Origin: Datnioides undecimradiatus
Lineage: Eukaryota; Chordata; Actinopteri; Lobotiformes; Datnioididae
DNA length: 64,000 nt
Direction of reading: 5' to 3'
Assembly: GCA_008933995.1 (NCBI GenBank)
Contig: WARS01000016.1
Coordinates: forward strand, 15,938,886 to 16,002,885
In this document: piece by piece, positions 61,190 through 64,000 of the stretch
Layout: every line of letters begins with the position of its first letter
How positions within the stretch are numbered: position 1 is the stretch's first letter
Position numbers and translations under genes: made by a program
The notes under the pieces: generated by a model
Told to the model about the DNA's origin: nothing
Databases searched by the model: none
Seen by the model: the letters and a program-made list of their open reading frames with translations, nothing else

Positions 61190-63408
61190 ATAGCCAGTTT
61201 ATATGGGTAATATTTGCAGGTATTTAAGCAGAGTATTATTTTCCTGCAGTGTTGGGAGTTTCAAAGTCCTAAAATGTTTTGTTTTGGGTTTTTTGGTCTA
61301 TCAAAGCATAATAAATTTGCTGTGCAATTAAGTTTTTTTCCTTTTTCTAATCCATAAATGATCACAGCCAGAGGTGACAATGTTCTTTATTCATGTGTGT
61401 GAGACTAATTTAACATATCAATGCACTTTTATCAAACAAGATAGTTTAGAATATATAGTTTAATATATAGATACATACATGTACTAATGAAACAAATCTG
61501 TTGTGAATCTTAAGAAGCCAATGCGTAATAAATGTATAAACTAAAGAAGCATCCAGTGTAATGTAGGATATTTCAAGGTCACTAGCTTCCTCCACTTTTC
61601 AAATGCGGCACACATGTTTACTCAGGTTGTGGATAAACTAACCAGGTGTAGAGCACACCGTTAGTAGTTTCTGGGAGATTTAAGTATTACAGGCAAATAC
61701 AGAGCTGGACAGCCGGTTCCGGTCAAGACAGCTTTAAATCTCAGCAGCCACTAAGAGGAGTGAGTAGCAGAGATCAGTAGGACTTACAAGCCCTCGCTGA
61801 TAAATTGCAGTCACTGTGTGAAAAAGGAATATTACAGATTGCACCTGAGGTCGGGTAACTTTCTTCCGGAACAACTTCTGTAGTGTCGATTGCAGCTTGC
61901 TGCAGTTCCCAGGTGTGAACATGCTGAAAATGAAACAGGCTCTGTAACAAGCTCAAGAAAACTAGTGAGAGCTGTAAGCTGTACTTTTCAAACCCTCTTT
62001 TGCAAAGGAATTCAAAGCTTCTTCATTTAGTTTACCCAATTTTGCTCTCATACGGCACATGGTATGACTCAAAAGTATCTGTCATTTGCATGTTGATATG
62101 TAATAATGAAAATAATGATTCAAGTGACTGGCTGGGGGAAATGATAACAAATTAGCTTCAAGACACTGAGTTACAGTACCTGGATTACCATGAAAATGAT
62201 GTCTAGCTGTGAGTATAAAACACCCAGCTACTGTCCATACTCCATTGCTAAGAACAGGCTACACATCATCATTTTCACATCATTTTGGTTTTGATCACTC
62301 TTTCATCGTGTGGCGCAATTACATTTTTAATGTGAAACCAAATTGAGTTGAAATTGTTCCTCACATTAAAAAAAATGAAGTGTCTGCCACTTTGATTGAG
62401 GGATAACGTCACATTTTCCCTCTCCTTTTTCATGTTCACTCCACCTGTTTTTTTGAAGATTCATCTTATGTTGACGCTGCTGTTTATTTTCACACAATCT
62501 TTTGTCAACCATGGCAGCCTTTGAAGTGTCTAAAATGACTAAAATGAATGCGTGCACTCACCACGCCTGACTGATTAATCACTTCATTTCTGTGTTGGTG
62601 CTGTTGGTAAAGTTCCACTTTACTTTATAAACATCCGAGTTCTCGTCATCGGTAATATTTGATATTGTTTCATCGCTCCTCTTTATTATGTACACCTTTT
62701 CCGAGCATGCGCCACACTCACAATTCACTGCAGCACCAGCTACAGTGATGGATGATGATGATATATTGTGATAAGATAAATGATGATATCCTGCCTGAAC
62801 TGACTAAACAGAAAGACACTGACAGAGAGTAGGAGAAAGTTAGATTAGATAAAAGGAAAAAAGAATGTAAGTGAAAAACAATAAGAGGGAGGCAAAAAGA
62901 GAGAAAAGAGATTAACAAAAACTAAAAAAGTATGTGCATATCCTTCTATTAAAACAATGCTAAGATACTGAGATAAATCATTCCACATTATAAATGAACA
63001 TGGCATTTCAGAATACCTATTAGAGATTTTGATTTGCACCTCTTGCCCTCAGATGCAAGGGTCAGTATGATCAGTACCTGCATCAGTAAACACTGGTGGA
63101 CATTTAATAATGAATTTCATGTCTTTAGCTGCTGAATTATCAACAGCTAATTCAGTGAGAAAATGCTGCAACTGGTTTTGTACTGAAAAGGGCCTGGATC
63201 CTTGGATTTACATCTGATTCATTTAAATAAGTGAGTGAGCAAGAGCTAAAGGATTAATAAGTGAGAGAGTGTGATAGATCTAATGTACGTGTGTGTGTTG
63301 GAGAGAGAGTTACACAGAAAATAAAGCGAGTGAGTGTGGTAATACCCTTGTGAGACCTCTGTATTTACTGCACTGTTAAGCAGCATTCATTTATCTTATG
63401 AAAAACCT

Positions 63409-63411
<3 letters not shown>
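61190..63411. other. Intergenic stretch without recognised features
   Basis: A minus-strand frame at 61734-61922 looked mildly protein-like but has no recognisable family. No gene supported. Confidence 0.45.

Positions 63412-63444
<33 letters not shown>
63412..63444. repeat. (CA)n microsatellite
   Basis: About 16 CA units; a second short CA run lies at 63582-63604. Confidence 0.96.
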
Positions 63445-63450
<6 letters not shown>

Positions 63451-63803
63451 TACAGCCCAGTGAGGACCTTATCCCTAGACAGCTCCTCTAATTAGCTCCA
63501 TTTAAATGAATGGGTTAAGCGGAGCTCTTTTTACAGTATGTGCTGGTACTACTAATGCAGCTTATTTAATTGTGTGCTGCCACACACAGACACACACACA
63601 CACACTTCCACAGATGAGTATACATTTATCTTGAAAGAACCATTTTCTCCATTTTTTTCAAACAAATCCAAACGACACATCCAGGTTACCTCACCTGGAT
63701 TTCTAGGAATTGGGATGGAGCCTCTGTTTCTGGAGAAAGTAAAAACTCTGAAGGTATTGTGCATCAGAGAATATCTTGATTCATATGATGATCATGATAT
63801 CAT

Positions 63804-64000
63804 GAAAAACATGATTCTCACAGCACCACTGGCCCTGTCCAGGTGCAAGAGACATCGGTGGTGCATGTAGAGGATGGCATCCTCCACTCCCACCTTATCC
63901 TGGTATGCAAACTGAAGAGGGTCGAGGGCGTGGCGGACCTGGGGTTGAAGGTGGTGTAGCAGCAGCTGCTCCATGGTTTTTATGATGTGGGACGTCAGAG
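63804..64000 (-). mobile_element. Non-LTR reverse-transcriptase fragment, second LINE family
   Basis: The minus frame reads TSHIIKTMEQLLLHHLQPQ, then LDPLQFAYQDKVGVEDAI (63907-63854) and ends RIMFF at 63804. This is the part of a fish LINE reverse transcriptase just before the FFDFSSAFNTI motif. Similarity stops abruptly after FF, where the host sequence CATGATATCATGATCAT begins. The frame is open and continues past the window end. It differs from the L2-like element at the left edge. Confidence 0.8.

Noticed and set aside
61734..61956. Protein-like minus-strand frames (LQKLFRKKVTRPQVQSVI)
   Set aside because: Two frames look equally protein-like, no family recognised, no conserved neighbours.
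1..64000. CRISPR arrays, bacterial operons, rRNA or functional tRNA genes
   Set aside because: None seen; the sequence is vertebrate in character and direct repeats found are microsatellites or transposon ends.

Overview
The window looks like teleost fish nuclear DNA, probably from a percomorph. It is AT-rich and CpG-poor, full of (CA/GT)n, (GA)n and (TA)n microsatellites, and scattered with degraded fish-type transposons (L2-like LINEs, mariner, Tc1, TTAA-flanked and hAT-like MITEs). No bacterial-style operons are present. Most long open frames are chance frames, often running through microsatellites. Species identity is an inference and was not tested.

Only one protein-coding gene can be supported: a six-exon, plus-strand, single-IgV-domain receptor at 9521-12585, of the CD300 / CMRF35-like / pIgR-like type. 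The exons join into an unbroken 333-residue protein: short signal peptide, one V domain with the extra CD300-type cysteine pair, Ser/Thr-rich stalk, uncharged transmembrane helix, and a long tail with two ITIM-like tyrosine motifs and two further matching tyrosine motifs. An octamer and a PU.1-like site lie about 70-85 bp upstream of the ATG, and an AATAAA signal follows the stop. Intron 5 (10719-12228) carries an old mariner transposase fossil. It also carries one copy of a roughly 150-bp repeat whose second copy lies downstream of the gene (about 13290-13442).

Layout: 1-1253 is a 5'-truncated L2-like LINE on the minus strand with an open reverse-transcriptase frame; 1254-9400 is empty intergenic DNA; 9400-12880 is the receptor; 13259-25640 holds microsatellites plus Tc1, LINE-tail and L2-tail remnants; 25640-40600 is intergenic, with one hAT-like MITE at about 33614-34236. 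The stretch 40600-48400 is the most structured noncoding part: an old dispersed repeat, a hairpin (41568-41636), two different TTAA-flanked MITEs (44441-44674 and 47180-47420) and a three-copy local repeat sharing a TGACATGTCA-like palindrome (46031, 47462, 47709). The region 48400-63800 is nearly featureless apart from a SINE-like fragment near 61000. The window ends (63804-64000) inside a second, different LINE reverse-transcriptase fragment on the minus strand.

I found no convincing new multigene system. The best items for a second look are the receptor and its tail motifs, the intron/downstream repeat pair, the three-copy palindrome-bearing repeat and the clean MITEs.
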